Assembly (NCBI RefSeq): GCF_000789235.1
Contig: NZ_KN525716.1
Location: 2,524,100 to 2,588,099, forward strand
Source: Wocania ichthyoenteri Th78
Lineage (GTDB): Bacteria > Bacteroidota > Bacteroidia > Flavobacteriales > Flavobacteriaceae
Direction of reading: 5' to 3'
DNA length: 64,000 bases
A model generated the notes under the pieces. It did no database searches. It saw nothing but the letters and a program-made list of their open reading frames with translations, and was not told the DNA's origin. Numbering within the stretch: the stretch's first letter is position 1; every line of letters starts with the position of its first letter. Both the position numbers and the translations under genes were made by a program. This document shows positions 1 to 9,572 of this stretch, piece after piece.

Positions 1-466
1 AATCGATCTCTTCTTGTCGCGATAATTTTTGGTCTCTAATGGGGGTTACGATTTTAATATTTGGCGCCAAGGTTTGAAAAATCATATCGAAACGTACTTG
101 GTCGTTTCCTGCGCCCGTACTGCCGTGGGCAATATATTCGGCGCCGATACTTTTAGCGTACTCTACAATTTCAATAGCTTGAATGATGCGCTCTGCACTT
201 ACAGAAAGCGGATAAGTATTATTTTTCAATACATTTCCAAAAATTAAATACTTGACTACTTTTTGATAAAACGTAGCTACGGCATCAATGTTTTTATAGG
301 TTGTAACGCCCATTTTATAGGCATTACTTTCGATAGACTTTATCTCTTCTTGAGTAAATCCACCTGTATTTACGCTTACGGCGTGAACATCATATTCTTT
401 TGATAAGCTTACTGCACAATACGATGTGTCTAATCCGCCACTGTATGCTATTACTAATTTTTTCAT
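1..466 (-). CDS. argG: argininosuccinate synthase, N-terminal part (runs off the window)
   Basis: ArgG joins citrulline and aspartate with ATP to make argininosuccinate in cytoplasmic arginine synthesis. The minus-strand frame opens with ATG at 464-466 and stays open to base 1, so only about 155 residues are visible. Residues 9-15 read SGGLDTS, the ATP-pyrophosphatase P-loop signature of this family, and later segments (VSVNTGGF, AHGSTGAGNDQVRF) match the aspartate/citrulline-binding half of ArgG. It lies 33 bases after the GNAT gene on the same strand, so the two are probably cotranscribed. The C-terminus is outside the window. Confidence 0.95.
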   Translation of the reverse strand, partial: MKKLVIAYSGGLDTSYCAVSLSKEYDVHAVSVNTGGFTQEEIKSIESNAYKMGVTTYKNIDAVATFYQKVVKYLIFGNVLKNNTYPLSVSAERIIQAIEIVEYAKSIGAEYIAHGSTGAGNDQVRFDMIFQTLAPNIKIVTPIRDQKLSRQEEID

Positions 467-499
467 TGAATTATTATTTATTTCCGCGATTGCGATAAT

Positions 500-1117
500 C
501 TATTTTTTATTCTTTTTTAAAAACAACGTCTCCTTAATTTTTTTTAATCTATTAAAAGTCTTTTCTTTTATTTGTTTGGTTACCTTATTTTTAGCTTTTT
601 CTGGGTCGTACAACATACCAGTACACAAACACAGTTTTCTGTTGGTTCTTGTTAAAACATCGTAGTTTTTACAAGTTTGGCAACCATCCCAAAACGATTG
701 GTCGTCGGTTAATTCAGAAAACGGCACCGGTTTATAGCCCAAATCGCTATTCATTTTCATTACTGCCAATCCTGTAGTAATACTAAATACTTTAGCTTCT
801 GGAAATTTTTTTCTGGAATGCTCAAAGATTTTGTGTTTAATTTTTTTAGCTAAACCCGCGCCTCTATAGTTTGGGTGTACAATTAAACCCGAATTGGCAA
901 CATATTTACCATGTCCCCATTTTTCTATATAGCAAAAACCAGCAAAGGTATTGCCGTCTAAAGCAATAACCGCATTACCGTTTTCCATTTTGGTCATAAT
1001 ATATTCAGGTGTTCGTCTGGCGATTCCCGTGCCTCTAACATTTGCGGACTCCGTAATGGTGTCGCATATAATTTGGGCGTAAATACTATGAGATTTATCA
1101 GCAATAATGACTTTCAT
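500..1117 (-). CDS. GNAT family N-acetyltransferase of the arginine cluster
   Basis: A 205-residue cytoplasmic acetyltransferase. The acetyl-CoA-binding motif A is seen as VHPNYRGAGLAKKI near residues 79-92, preceded by a GFCYIEKW strand. The C-terminal third carries a Cys-rich stretch (CQTCKNYD, LCLCTG) and ends in a very Lys-rich tail. The position directly upstream of argG suggests a role in arginine synthesis, such as the N-acetylglutamate-forming step often done by GNAT proteins in Bacteroidota. That substrate is inferred from context only. Start is the first ATG and no better internal start is seen. Confidence 0.8.
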   Translation of the reverse strand: MKVIIADKSHSIYAQIICDTITESANVRGTGIARRTPEYIMTKMENGNAVIALDGNTFAGFCYIEKWGHGKYVANSGLIVHPNYRGAGLAKKIKHKIFEHSRKKFPEAKVFSITTGLAVMKMNSDLGYKPVPFSELTDDQSFWDGCQTCKNYDVLTRTNRKLCLCTGMLYDPEKAKNKVTKQIKEKTFNRLKKIKETLFLKKNKK

Positions 1118-1571
1118 TATTTTGATTTATTTTATTTGATTTTAAAATTATTTTGGTTTTTTGAAAAGCTGAACCGGACTCACCTAAGTTCAATAATTTA
1201 TAGCATACCCTTACGGGCGACGTGGAAAGTTACGGCGTACAACGTTTCTATTATTTAAAGAAATAATTATTTTTTGAAGTTGTAATGTGAAATTTGATAT
1301 AAACATGATAAAAAATAAAATTAAACGTAACGATTATTAAGGCTAGATAGAAGAATTAGCGGCGGCGGTTGCGCAAGCGCAAACCGGGAGAAAACGTACG
1401 TATTTTATTTTTCTTTGAATTCATTGGTGTAAAACTAAAAATTAAATTTTATTAATGGCTTATAGTTTTATGATTTTTTAGAATAATTGTGAAATTTTAT
1501 TCAAATCATGCTTTTTGTTTTTAATTATTCATTTGTAAGCGATTATATTTAAAATATCTTTTTTCAAATGG
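1118..1571. other. 454-base intergenic region with a GC-rich inverted repeat
   Basis: No convincing gene is seen. A GC-rich island (about 1360-1390) lies in otherwise very AT-rich DNA and holds an inverted repeat at 1366-1386: arm CGGTTGCGC, 2-base loop, arm GCGCAAACCG with one bulged A. An ACGTACGT palindrome follows at about 1394. It may be a relic of a mobile repeat. The promoter of the acetyltransferase-argG pair must lie in this region, but no clear TAnnTTTG box was found. Confidence 0.4.
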
Positions 1572-3164
1572 CTACAAGATATAATCGGTGCTTATAAAAT
1601 TAGATGTTTTTTTATCTAATAATTCTTCTAAAATAGCATTATTGTAAGCATTGTCTTTTGATGCAACAAATGTTCTTATTGAAAACGAACGAAGTGCATC
1701 GTGCACACTTAATGTGCCATATGCCGAATCTTTTCTCCCTGTAAAAGGATATACATCTGGTCCACGTTGGCAAGAGCTATTCAAGTTTACTCTACAAACT
1801 AAATTAACAAGCGTATCAATTAGCGGAGAAAGGGTATGTATATCTTTACCAAACAAACTTACTTGTTGTCCGTAATTTGATTCAGCCATATCATCTAAAG
1901 GTTTTTCAATATCATTAAAAGGTACAATTGGAATTACTGGCCCAAATTGCTCTTCTTTAAAGACTCTCATGTTTTTAGTTACAGGATATAGTACTGCTGG
2001 AAATATAAAATTATCGGATGTTTCGCCTCCTTTTTCATTTAGTTTTTTAGCTCCTTTTTCTAAGGCATCATCAATTAATTCTCGAATATATGCTGGTTTT
2101 TCGGCTTCTGGAAGTGGTGTTAGTTTAGCTCCAGTTTCCCATGGGTTTCCAAATTTAAGCGCATCTACTTTTTCAGAAAAACGTTTATTAAATTCATCAA
2201 CTATAGACTCATGAACATATAATACTTTTAGAGCAGTACAACGCTGTCCGTTAAAAGACAAGGTTCCTGCAATACATTCTTCAACAGCTAAATCTAAATC
2301 GGCATCTGGTAATACAATAGCTGGATTTTTAGCTTCTAAGCCTAAAACCATGCGCAACCTATTACCTTTGGGGTGTTCTGCTTGTAATGCGTTTGCAGAT
2401 TTGCTATTGCCTATTAATGCTAATACATCTATTCTGCCAGATTGCATAATAGGTGTTGCTAAAACACGACCTCGCCCATATACAATATTTACTACGCCTT
2501 TAGGAAAACTATTTTGAAAAGCTTCTAATAAAGGAGAAATTAATAAAACTCCTATTTTTGCGGGTTTAAAAATTACTGGATTGCCCATTATTAAGGCAGG
2601 AATAAGTAAGGTAAATGTTTCGTTAAGCGGATAGTTGTAAGGTCCTAAACATAAAACTACGCCTAATGGCCCTCTACGAATATGTGCGTAAACACCAGCG
2701 TTTTTCTCAAACTTAGCAGAATCTCTATCTATTTGCTTATAAGCTTCAATAGTATCGTAAATATAATCAACAGTTCTATCAAATTCCTTTTCAGAATCTG
2801 GAAGATTTTTGCCTATTTCCCACATTAAAAGCTTAACAACTTCTTCGCGTTTAGTCTTCATTTGTTGTGCAAACTTTTCCATGCAAGCAATTCTATCTAT
2901 CACCTTCATTGTAGGCCATAGACCTTGACCTTTATCATAAGCTAAACAAGCAGAATTTAAGGCGTCTAAAGCTTCTTTCTCTCCTAGTTGCGGAATAGTT
3001 CCTAACACCGTTGGTGTGTAGTTTTCTGTAGAGGAAATAGTAGAGTGTACTTCAGCCATTTCACCTTTCCATTGTTTTAATTCACCATCAACTAAATAGG
3101 TTTTTTGATGCAAAAGTGAGTTAATTTTATAAGCTTCTGGAATTTCTGAAAAAGTTGTTTTCAT
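1572..3164 (-). CDS. gapN: NADP-dependent glyceraldehyde-3-phosphate dehydrogenase-like aldehyde dehydrogenase
   Basis: A 530-residue aldehyde dehydrogenase superfamily protein. The catalytic Cys is C309 in [12 protein letters not shown] and the general-base Glu is E277 in [11 protein letters not shown], 32 residues earlier as in this family. A cofactor-binding segment reads [13 protein letters not shown] with a downstream FKPAK. The GQRCTALK form and overall length resemble non-phosphorylating GapN, which oxidises glyceraldehyde-3-phosphate to 3-phosphoglycerate with NADP. A different aldehyde substrate cannot be excluded. It is a single gene with long intergenic DNA on both sides. Confidence 0.75.
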   Translation of the reverse strand: MKTTFSEIPEAYKINSLLHQKTYLVDGELKQWKGEMAEVHSTISSTENYTPTVLGTIPQLGEKEALDALNSACLAYDKGQGLWPTMKVIDRIACMEKFAQQMKTKREEVVKLLMWEIGKNLPDSEKEFDRTVDYIYDTIEAYKQIDRDSAKFEKNAGVYAHIRRGPLGVVLCLGPYNYPLNETFTLLIPALIMGNPVIFKPAKIGVLLISPLLEAFQNSFPKGVVNIVYGRGRVLATPIMQSGRIDVLALIGNSKSANALQAEHPKGNRLRMVLGLEAKNPAIVLPDADLDLAVEECIAGTLSFNGQRCTALKVLYVHESIVDEFNKRFSEKVDALKFGNPWETGAKLTPLPEAEKPAYIRELIDDALEKGAKKLNEKGGETSDNFIFPAVLYPVTKNMRVFKEEQFGPVIPIVPFNDIEKPLDDMAESNYGQQVSLFGKDIHTLSPLIDTLVNLVCRVNLNSSCQRGPDVYPFTGRKDSAYGTLSVHDALRSFSIRTFVASKDNAYNNAILEELLDKKTSNFISTDYIL

Positions 3165-3557
3165 CTGTTTGTATTTTGTTAATTTTCATGAGTTAGATGT
3201 AATTTGCCATTAAATATATCAATAAGTATTAAGAATTATTTATGGTTTATTTCATATATAAAACATGAGCTTTATACTCTTGCTAAGGTATTTATATTTT
3301 GGTTTAATAGCTTTTAAAAACAAGGGTTTGTTTGAAGAAATATGATATTCTTAACGCTTTAATTACATGTGAAGAAAATATTTATGGCTCAAACGTTTTC
3401 GGCTGTTAATTATTTTAAGTTTTCAACTTTATCGATTCTAATTAGTTGTTTGTCGTTTCAAAAGGGTTGTCTATAATATTATATCATTTTTAGTAGTAAA
3501 ATGCCTCATCTTTTTTTATATTTAATTTTTTAAAACACTTTTTTTCAAACTAACTAA
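3165..3557. other. intergenic region, no gene seen
   Basis: About 390 bases of AT-rich DNA between two divergent genes. It presumably carries both promoters. Apart from the candidate -7 box at 3558-3565, no strong hairpin, repeat or small gene is apparent. Confidence 0.4.
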
Positions 3558-3565
3558 TATATTTG
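3558..3565 (+). promoter_or_regulatory. candidate -7 box of the DUF1080 gene cluster
   Basis: TATATTTG fits the Bacteroidota -7 consensus TAnnTTTG. It lies only six bases before the ATG at 3572, so a transcript from here would be almost leaderless. No TTG was found at the -33 position, so this call is tentative. Confidence 0.3.
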
Positions 3566-3571
3566 AATTTC

Positions 3572-4321
3572 ATGAAACATTTAATTACATTTTTAGCAAT
3601 TACCATTATCCTTTTTTCTTGCAAGCAGAATAAAAAAGCAGAACAAGAAGTAATCGAACAAAAAGCAGAAACGAAAGTAGATGATTGGATTTATCTTTTC
3701 GATGGTATTAGTTTAGATGGGTGGCGAGCTTATAATGGCGATGTGTTACCTGCTGGTTGGGTTATAAAAGAAGGCGAACTAACTTTTGATACCGAAAAAC
3801 GTTCAGAAGCCAACCGCAAAGGAGGTAAAGACATTATTTATGCCGCAGAAGAATTTGATAATTTTGAACTGTATTGGGAATGGAAGATTCCAGAAGGCGG
3901 AAATAGTGGCTTGCTATATCACATACAAGAAGGGGATTGGGCACCGTATGAAGTATCTCCAGAATATCAAATGCTAGATGATTTAAAATGGGAAGAAATT
4001 AACAATGCCACCCTCGAAGAGTGGCAGAAAACTGGAGCCGATTATGCTATGTATGTGCCAGATTTGAGTCAAAAAATGGTAAAGCCAGCTATGGAATGGA
4101 ATACTTCTCGTATTATTTTCACAACAGAAAAAGTAGAACATTGGTTAAATGGTAAAAAACTGCTTGAATTTGTGCCTTGGTCAGAAGATTGGGAAACTCG
4201 AAAGAAAGCTGGTAAATGGAAAGATTTTCCGAAATATGGCACTTTTAAGTCTGGCTACATTGCCATACAAGACCACGATAGCCCCTTATGGTTACGAAAC
4301 ATAAAAATTAAAAAATTATAA
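3572..4321 (+). CDS. exported lipoprotein with a DUF1080 (3-keto-disaccharide hydrolase) domain
   Basis: About 249 residues. The ATG at 3572 gives a clean lipoprotein signal (MKHLITFLAITIILFSC), and the TTG nine bases earlier is not needed. The mature part is a single DUF1080 jelly-roll domain with the family signatures WIYLFDGISLDGW, GNSGLLYHI and the C-terminal YIAIQDHDSPLWLRNIKIK. Members with known activity act on 3-keto-glycosides. It is the first of four same-strand genes for exported proteins. The next gene encodes an oxidoreductase that could supply the 3-keto substrate, so a paired role is inferred. The exact sugar is unknown. Confidence 0.85.
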   Translation: MKHLITFLAITIILFSCKQNKKAEQEVIEQKAETKVDDWIYLFDGISLDGWRAYNGDVLPAGWVIKEGELTFDTEKRSEANRKGGKDIIYAAEEFDNFELYWEWKIPEGGNSGLLYHIQEGDWAPYEVSPEYQMLDDLKWEEINNATLEEWQKTGADYAMYVPDLSQKMVKPAMEWNTSRIIFTTEKVEHWLNGKKLLEFVPWSEDWETRKKAGKWKDFPKYGTFKSGYIAIQDHDSPLWLRNIKIKKL

Positions 4322-4336
4322 CTAACTAATACGAAA

Positions 4337-5770
4337 ATGAATAAAAGAGATTTTTTAAAGAAAAGTGGGTTAGGAGTTGCTGGTATTACTTTAGCTCCAT
4401 CGTTAATAATGTGTAAAGAAAAGCCTGTATTAAAAAGCCGAATTCGAACAGCTCATATTGGTGTTGGAAACATGGGATTAGCCGATCTTAAAGATACTGC
4501 TTCGCATCCATTGGTTGATGTTACAGCATTATGTGATGTTGATACAAATTATCTTAACGAAGCCAAAAAACTGTATCCAAATGCAAAAACGTTTTCAGAT
4601 TATCGGGTTATGCTAAAAGAAATGAAAAATGATATTGATGCTGTTGTTGTATCAACACCTGATCATACCCATGCTCCAGCATCTATGTTAGCTATGAATA
4701 TGAATAAGGCTGTGTATTGTCAAAAACCATTAACGCATCATGTATCTGAGGCAAGAGCAATGAATAAACTCGCAAAAGAAAAAAATCTAGTTACTCAAAT
4801 GGGTATTCAAGTACACTCTTTTTACGATTATAAATTAGCAACTTTATTGATACAATCTGGTATTATAGGAAAAGTTCATACTGTACACGCATGGTCGCCA
4901 AAAAATTGGGGATATGATGGAGCTGCCCCAGAAGGTAGTGATCCAATTCCTGATACGCTAGACTGGAATTTGTGGTTAGGGACATCGCTTGAGCGCCCCT
5001 ATAAAGAAGGTGTTTATCACCCAGGAAATTGGCGTAAATTAATGGATTATGGATGTGGTACTTTAGGCGATATGGGCGTTCATATTTTCGACACACCATA
5101 TAATGCTCTTGAACTAGACGTACCTAAAACAATAAAAAATGAGTGCCGTGAACCTAATGGTTTTGGTTATCCAGAAAATAATATTGTAACCTATGAGTTT
5201 CCACAAACTAAATATACTGCCGAAACTTTAAAATGGATATGGTACGATGGTTCTGGAGCTCCAAAAGAGCATCAAGACTTAATATTGCCAGGAGCAAAAA
5301 AAGAAGAATCTTCTAATACTGAAAGCGCAACATTAGAAGATAAGATGTCTCTTGATACAAAAATAGTAGGCGAAGGTAAACTACCAGAACAAGGTGCTAT
5401 GTTTGTTGGAGAAAAGGGACGCTTGCTTTTACCTCATTTTATGCAATTACCAAAGAAAATTGTAAACGGGAAGTATGTTGATATATCCTCGGAAATTGAA
5501 ACGGTTGAAAAAGCAAATAATATGGGCGAACCCATACGTAATTATGCATCTGAAGGACCAAAACATTATCATCAATTTATAGATGCTTGTTTAGGTAAAG
5601 GGGAATGTACTGCGCCTTTTTCTTACGCATCAAAATTAACAGAAACTATTCTTTTAGGAGTTATTGCAGGACGTTTCCCAGATGAAACATTGCATTGGGA
5701 TAGTGTTAATGCTAAATTTTCAAAAGAAGAAGCAAATCAATATTTAGAAGGGGACTATCGTGAATTTTAA
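4337..5770 (+). CDS. exported Gfo/Idh/MocA family oxidoreductase
   Basis: 477 residues. The N-terminus (KRDFLKKSGLGVAGITLAPSL) looks like a Tat-type signal followed by LIMCKE, which could also be a lipobox. The NAD(P)-binding Rossmann motif is IGVGNMGLADL near residue 41. The usual EKP motif appears as QKPLTHHVSEA, and the catalytic-region histidine lies in GDMGVHIFDTP. Tat export with a pre-bound cofactor is typical of periplasmic members of this family. It starts 15 bases after the preceding DUF1080 gene and its end overlaps the next one. It probably oxidises or reduces a sugar hydroxyl as part of the 3-keto-sugar module; the substrate is unknown. Confidence 0.85.
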   Translation: MNKRDFLKKSGLGVAGITLAPSLIMCKEKPVLKSRIRTAHIGVGNMGLADLKDTASHPLVDVTALCDVDTNYLNEAKKLYPNAKTFSDYRVMLKEMKNDIDAVVVSTPDHTHAPASMLAMNMNKAVYCQKPLTHHVSEARAMNKLAKEKNLVTQMGIQVHSFYDYKLATLLIQSGIIGKVHTVHAWSPKNWGYDGAAPEGSDPIPDTLDWNLWLGTSLERPYKEGVYHPGNWRKLMDYGCGTLGDMGVHIFDTPYNALELDVPKTIKNECREPNGFGYPENNIVTYEFPQTKYTAETLKWIWYDGSGAPKEHQDLILPGAKKEESSNTESATLEDKMSLDTKIVGEGKLPEQGAMFVGEKGRLLLPHFMQLPKKIVNGKYVDISSEIETVEKANNMGEPIRNYASEGPKHYHQFIDACLGKGECTAPFSYASKLTETILLGVIAGRFPDETLHWDSVNAKFSKEEANQYLEGDYREF

Positions 5771-7196
5771 AAAAAGAGAAAGTATATATAAAAAATCACT
5801 AAGCTTAAAGTTATGTTTTTTAATTAGCTTTCTTTTAATAAGCTTTATTAGTAACGAAGTAAATTCTCAAACATTAAAAGACGGCTGGGCAACTCTTTTT
5901 AATGGTAAAGACTTATCTGGTTGGAAGCAACTTAATGGAACAGCAAAGTATACTGTTGAAAAAGGAGAGATAATTGGAACAACGAAAACTAATATTCCAA
6001 ATAGTTTTTTGTGCACTGAAAAAAATTACAGTGACTTTATTTTAGAATTTGATGTTTTGGTAGATCCATCAATTAACTCTGGTGTACAGTTTAGGTCTAA
6101 TAGTCTTAAATCTTATAGAAAAGGTCAAGTTCACGGATATCAATTTGAGTTAGACCCTAGTGACCGTGGATTTAGTGGTGGCATTTATGATGAAGGAAGA
6201 AGGGCTTGGATATATCCGCTGTCAATAAATCCTAATAGGAATAAATCTTTTAAAAATGGAGTTTGGAATACTTGTAGAATTGAAGCTATTGGGAATTCTA
6301 TAAGAACTTGGATAAATGGTGTACAATGTTCAAATTTAATAGACGATTTAACATCTTCAGGATTTATAGCTTTACAAGTTCATGGTATAGGTACAAACGA
6401 AAGTTTTGCTGGTAAAGAAATCAGATGGAGGAATATAAGAATTAAAACCAATAATTTAGAAAATGAACGTTGGATCCCAGATCCTTATGTGAAAGAAATG
6501 AGTTATTTAATAAATAAACTAACTCAAAGCGAAAAAGACAAAGGCTGGCGCTTGTTATGGGATGGCAAGACTAGTAAAGGTTGGAGAGGAGCAAAATTAA
6601 ATCACTTTCCAGAATCTGGATGGGATATTAAAAATGGAGAACTAACTATTTTAGCAACTGATGGAGGAGAATCAACAGGGCCTGGAGACATTATTACCGA
6701 AAAAGTTTTTAGTAGTTTTGAGCTAGAGCTAGAATTTAAAATTACTAAAGGAGCAAACAGTGGTATTAAATATTTTGTAAACCCTAAACTTAATAAAAAC
6801 TCTGGTTCTGCTATTGGATGCGAATTCCAAATTTTAGATGATAAAAATCATCCAGATGCTAAAGCGGGAATAAATGGAAATAGAACTATTGGATCTCTTT
6901 ACGATTTAATTTCTGCTGAAAACCTTTCAGTACCAGGAAGAAATAAACAGTTTAAGGGTGTTGATACTTGGAACAAAGCAAAAATTATAGTTAAAGGTGA
7001 TGTTGTAGAACATTGGTTGAATAATGAAAAAGTGGTTGAGTATAGTAGATCTTCGCAAATGTTTAGAGCCCTTGTTGCTTACAGTAAGTATAAAAAATGG
7101 ACTGAATTTGGACAATGGTTAAGTGGTCATATTTTACTTCAAGATCATGGAGATACGGTACATTATAGAAGCATAAAGATTAGAGAGTTTAATTAA
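5760..7196 (+). CDS. secreted protein with two DUF1080 domains
   Basis: 478 residues. The GTG start at 5760 lies inside the end of the oxidoreductase gene (11-base overlap), which suggests translational coupling; no later ATG keeps the signal peptide intact. A basic stretch and hydrophobic core (LKLCFLISFLLISFISNEV) form the signal. Domain 1 spans about residues 40-230 (ATLFNGKDLSGWKQL, NSGVQFRS, FIALQVHG). Domain 2 spans about 260-478 (WRLLWDGKTSKGWRGA, NSGIKYFV, HILLQDHGDTVHYRSIKIR). The tandem arrangement could mean two substrate positions or an ancestral duplication. Function is inferred from the family as action on 3-keto-glycosides. Confidence 0.85.
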   Translation: MNFKKRESIYKKSLSLKLCFLISFLLISFISNEVNSQTLKDGWATLFNGKDLSGWKQLNGTAKYTVEKGEIIGTTKTNIPNSFLCTEKNYSDFILEFDVLVDPSINSGVQFRSNSLKSYRKGQVHGYQFELDPSDRGFSGGIYDEGRRAWIYPLSINPNRNKSFKNGVWNTCRIEAIGNSIRTWINGVQCSNLIDDLTSSGFIALQVHGIGTNESFAGKEIRWRNIRIKTNNLENERWIPDPYVKEMSYLINKLTQSEKDKGWRLLWDGKTSKGWRGAKLNHFPESGWDIKNGELTILATDGGESTGPGDIITEKVFSSFELELEFKITKGANSGIKYFVNPKLNKNSGSAIGCEFQILDDKNHPDAKAGINGNRTIGSLYDLISAENLSVPGRNKQFKGVDTWNKAKIIVKGDVVEHWLNNEKVVEYSRSSQMFRALVAYSKYKKWTEFGQWLSGHILLQDHGDTVHYRSIKIREFN

Positions 7197-7293
7197 AATC
7201 TATTTACAAATTATTAGGTTAAAAATTAAACTTATACTATCAAAAGGATATTGCCTTATTAATACTACCTCAATCTTAAAGAATATTTAACAT

Positions 7294-9552
7294 ATGAATA
7301 GAAAGAAATCTATTAAAAGGTATTTATTAGTGCTAACTTTTATACTAGTAATTATTGGGTGTAACCCTGTATCTTATAACGAACCCATAGTTTCTTTAGA
7401 TCAGTACCAAATTGAAGAGGGTTTTAAATTGGAAGTTGTAGCCTCTGAACCATTTATTGAGGCACCAGTAGTAATGGATTTTGATAATCAGGGACGTATG
7501 TGGGTTGTTGAGATGAAAGGTTATATGCAAAATTTGGAAGATACAGGTGTGGGACTGCCAAATGGCACTATAACTATTCTGGAAGATTTAGATAATGATG
7601 GAATAACCGATCATTCAAAAGTATTTATAGATAGTTTGATACTTCCAAGAGCAATTGCTCATGTTTATGGAGGTTTATTGTATGCAGAGCCACCAAATCT
7701 TTGGTTTGTAAATATAAAAAATGATAAACCTGTAAATAGAGTATTAGTTGACTCTTTATATTCAGATGGAGGAAATGTAGAACATCAACCAAACGGTTTA
7801 ATGAAGCATATTGATAATTGGATTTACAATGCTAAATCGAATTTTCGCTATCAAATGAAAGATGGCAAGTGGATTAAAGAACCTACATCGTTTCGAGGTC
7901 AATGGGGAATAACCAAAGATAATTTTGGAAGATTATATTATAATAACAACTCTACTCAATTAATAGGAGATTATGTTTTACCAAACCTCTCTATTAAAAA
8001 TTCCTATTATCAACCCAATACAATATTAAACAAAACTTTAACTCCAGATCAAAGAGTATATCCTTTACACGCCACTTCTGTAAACAGAGGCTATCAAAAA
8101 GGAGTTTTAGATAAGGATAGTATTTTAGTAAATGTTACTTCGGCCTGTGGTCCAATGATTTATAGAGGAAATCAATTCCCTAAAGAATATTATGAAAATG
8201 CGTTTGTTTGCGCACCAGAAGCTAATTTAGTTAAACGAAATATTTTAACATTTTTAGATAATAAAATAACAGCTAAACAAGCTATGCCAAACAAAGAATT
8301 TATAGCATCTACTGATGAAGGTTTCCGACCTGTAAACCTATTTAACGGACCCGATGGGAATATGTATATTGTAGATATGCATAGAGGAATAATACAAGAC
8401 AAAGCTTTTTTAACACCGTATTTGCAAAAACATTATGAAAATAAAAAGCTAGATACCATTATAGGAATGGGGCGAATTTTAAAAGTAAGTAATAAGAATA
8501 GTAGCCCAAACAAAATTATTAATATTGAAAAATTAAATACCAAAGAGTTAGTTAATTTACTATACAACACTAACGGATGGATAAGAGATAGAGCACAGCA
8601 ATTACTCGTTTTTAAAAGGTATAAAACTACAATTCCATTTTTAGAAAAAATAGCAACTAACGAAACTAATCCTATTGCTCAAATACATGCAATGCATACT
8701 TTAAATGGGATGAATGAGCTTAATTATAAACTACTAGAAACTATACTTTCTTTAAATGGTAAAAGTGAAGTAATAAGTCATGCGGTAGTTTTACTGGAGC
8801 AATTTGCTTCTACAAATAATTTGGATTCATCATACGAAATTATAAGCAACCTTCTCCAAAAAAGCAATAAAGAAATTGATTTGTATATAGCTAATACTTT
8901 GGGAGAATGGGTAAATCTTTTACCTGAAAAATTCTTTCCATTAGTATTAAAACTTTCAAATAAGTATAAAAACAATAAAGCATATCAAGAAGCAATTATA
9001 AACAGCTTAAGAGGTGTTGAAAATGAGTTTTTAACCTTTTCGAACCAAAATAAAGATGATGCTTTAGGGGCTATTTTAACAGAATTAATAGACCAAACGT
9101 TAGATAATAAAAATAAAGATTTAAAGAATTTTATATACACAAAAACATCTGTAGGAACTGATGGTAGAACGGCTGGTTACAAGTTGTTTAGAAATACGTG
9201 TTCAGCTTGTCATGGAATTGATGGCAATGGAATTGATGGTTTAGCCCCTCCGCTAAAAAATTCAGAATATGTTAACGGGTCAACTGAAAAATTAGCTTTA
9301 ATTATTTTACATGGTTTATCGGGGCCTATTCATGTAAACGGTAAATTATACAACATGAACGCTGTTATGCCAGGATTAGTGAATAATCCGGATTTTACAG
9401 ATAAAGATTTACAGAATATTATTAGCTATTTAAACAATGCTTTTTCAAATAAATCTGAAAATATCAGTATAGAAAAAATAAAATCGTTGCGAGACAAGAA
9501 GCCTGTTAGCGGTTTTACTTTTAGCGAAAAAGAGTTGCTTGAATTAAAATAG
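7294..9552 (+). CDS. PVC-type dehydrogenase-like lipoprotein with C-terminal cytochrome c domain
   Basis: 752 residues with a lipoprotein signal ending at IIGC. The N-terminal half resembles the beta-propeller 'membrane-bound dehydrogenase' domain (EVVASEPFIEAPVVMDFDNQGRMWVVEM). A helical HEAT-like middle follows (about residues 410-620). The C-terminus is a cytochrome c domain with a CSACH heme-binding motif near residue 635 and a candidate axial Met in NAVMPGL. It lies about 100 bases after the second DUF1080 gene on the same strand. It could carry electrons away from periplasmic sugar oxidation; this is inference from the heme domain and context. Confidence 0.8.
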   Translation: MNRKKSIKRYLLVLTFILVIIGCNPVSYNEPIVSLDQYQIEEGFKLEVVASEPFIEAPVVMDFDNQGRMWVVEMKGYMQNLEDTGVGLPNGTITILEDLDNDGITDHSKVFIDSLILPRAIAHVYGGLLYAEPPNLWFVNIKNDKPVNRVLVDSLYSDGGNVEHQPNGLMKHIDNWIYNAKSNFRYQMKDGKWIKEPTSFRGQWGITKDNFGRLYYNNNSTQLIGDYVLPNLSIKNSYYQPNTILNKTLTPDQRVYPLHATSVNRGYQKGVLDKDSILVNVTSACGPMIYRGNQFPKEYYENAFVCAPEANLVKRNILTFLDNKITAKQAMPNKEFIASTDEGFRPVNLFNGPDGNMYIVDMHRGIIQDKAFLTPYLQKHYENKKLDTIIGMGRILKVSNKNSSPNKIINIEKLNTKELVNLLYNTNGWIRDRAQQLLVFKRYKTTIPFLEKIATNETNPIAQIHAMHTLNGMNELNYKLLETILSLNGKSEVISHAVVLLEQFASTNNLDSSYEIISNLLQKSNKEIDLYIANTLGEWVNLLPEKFFPLVLKLSNKYKNNKAYQEAIINSLRGVENEFLTFSNQNKDDALGAILTELIDQTLDNKNKDLKNFIYTKTSVGTDGRTAGYKLFRNTCSACHGIDGNGIDGLAPPLKNSEYVNGSTEKLALIILHGLSGPIHVNGKLYNMNAVMPGLVNNPDFTDKDLQNIISYLNNAFSNKSENISIEKIKSLRDKKPVSGFTFSEKELLELK

Positions 9553-9572
9553 AAACTAAAAAATATTAAAAG

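Noticed and set aside
426-665. 79-codon plus-strand frame with a hydrophobic stretch
   Set aside because: It overlaps argG and the acetyltransferase gene on the other strand; the apparent membrane segment reflects the Lys-rich tail and AT-rich gap read backwards.
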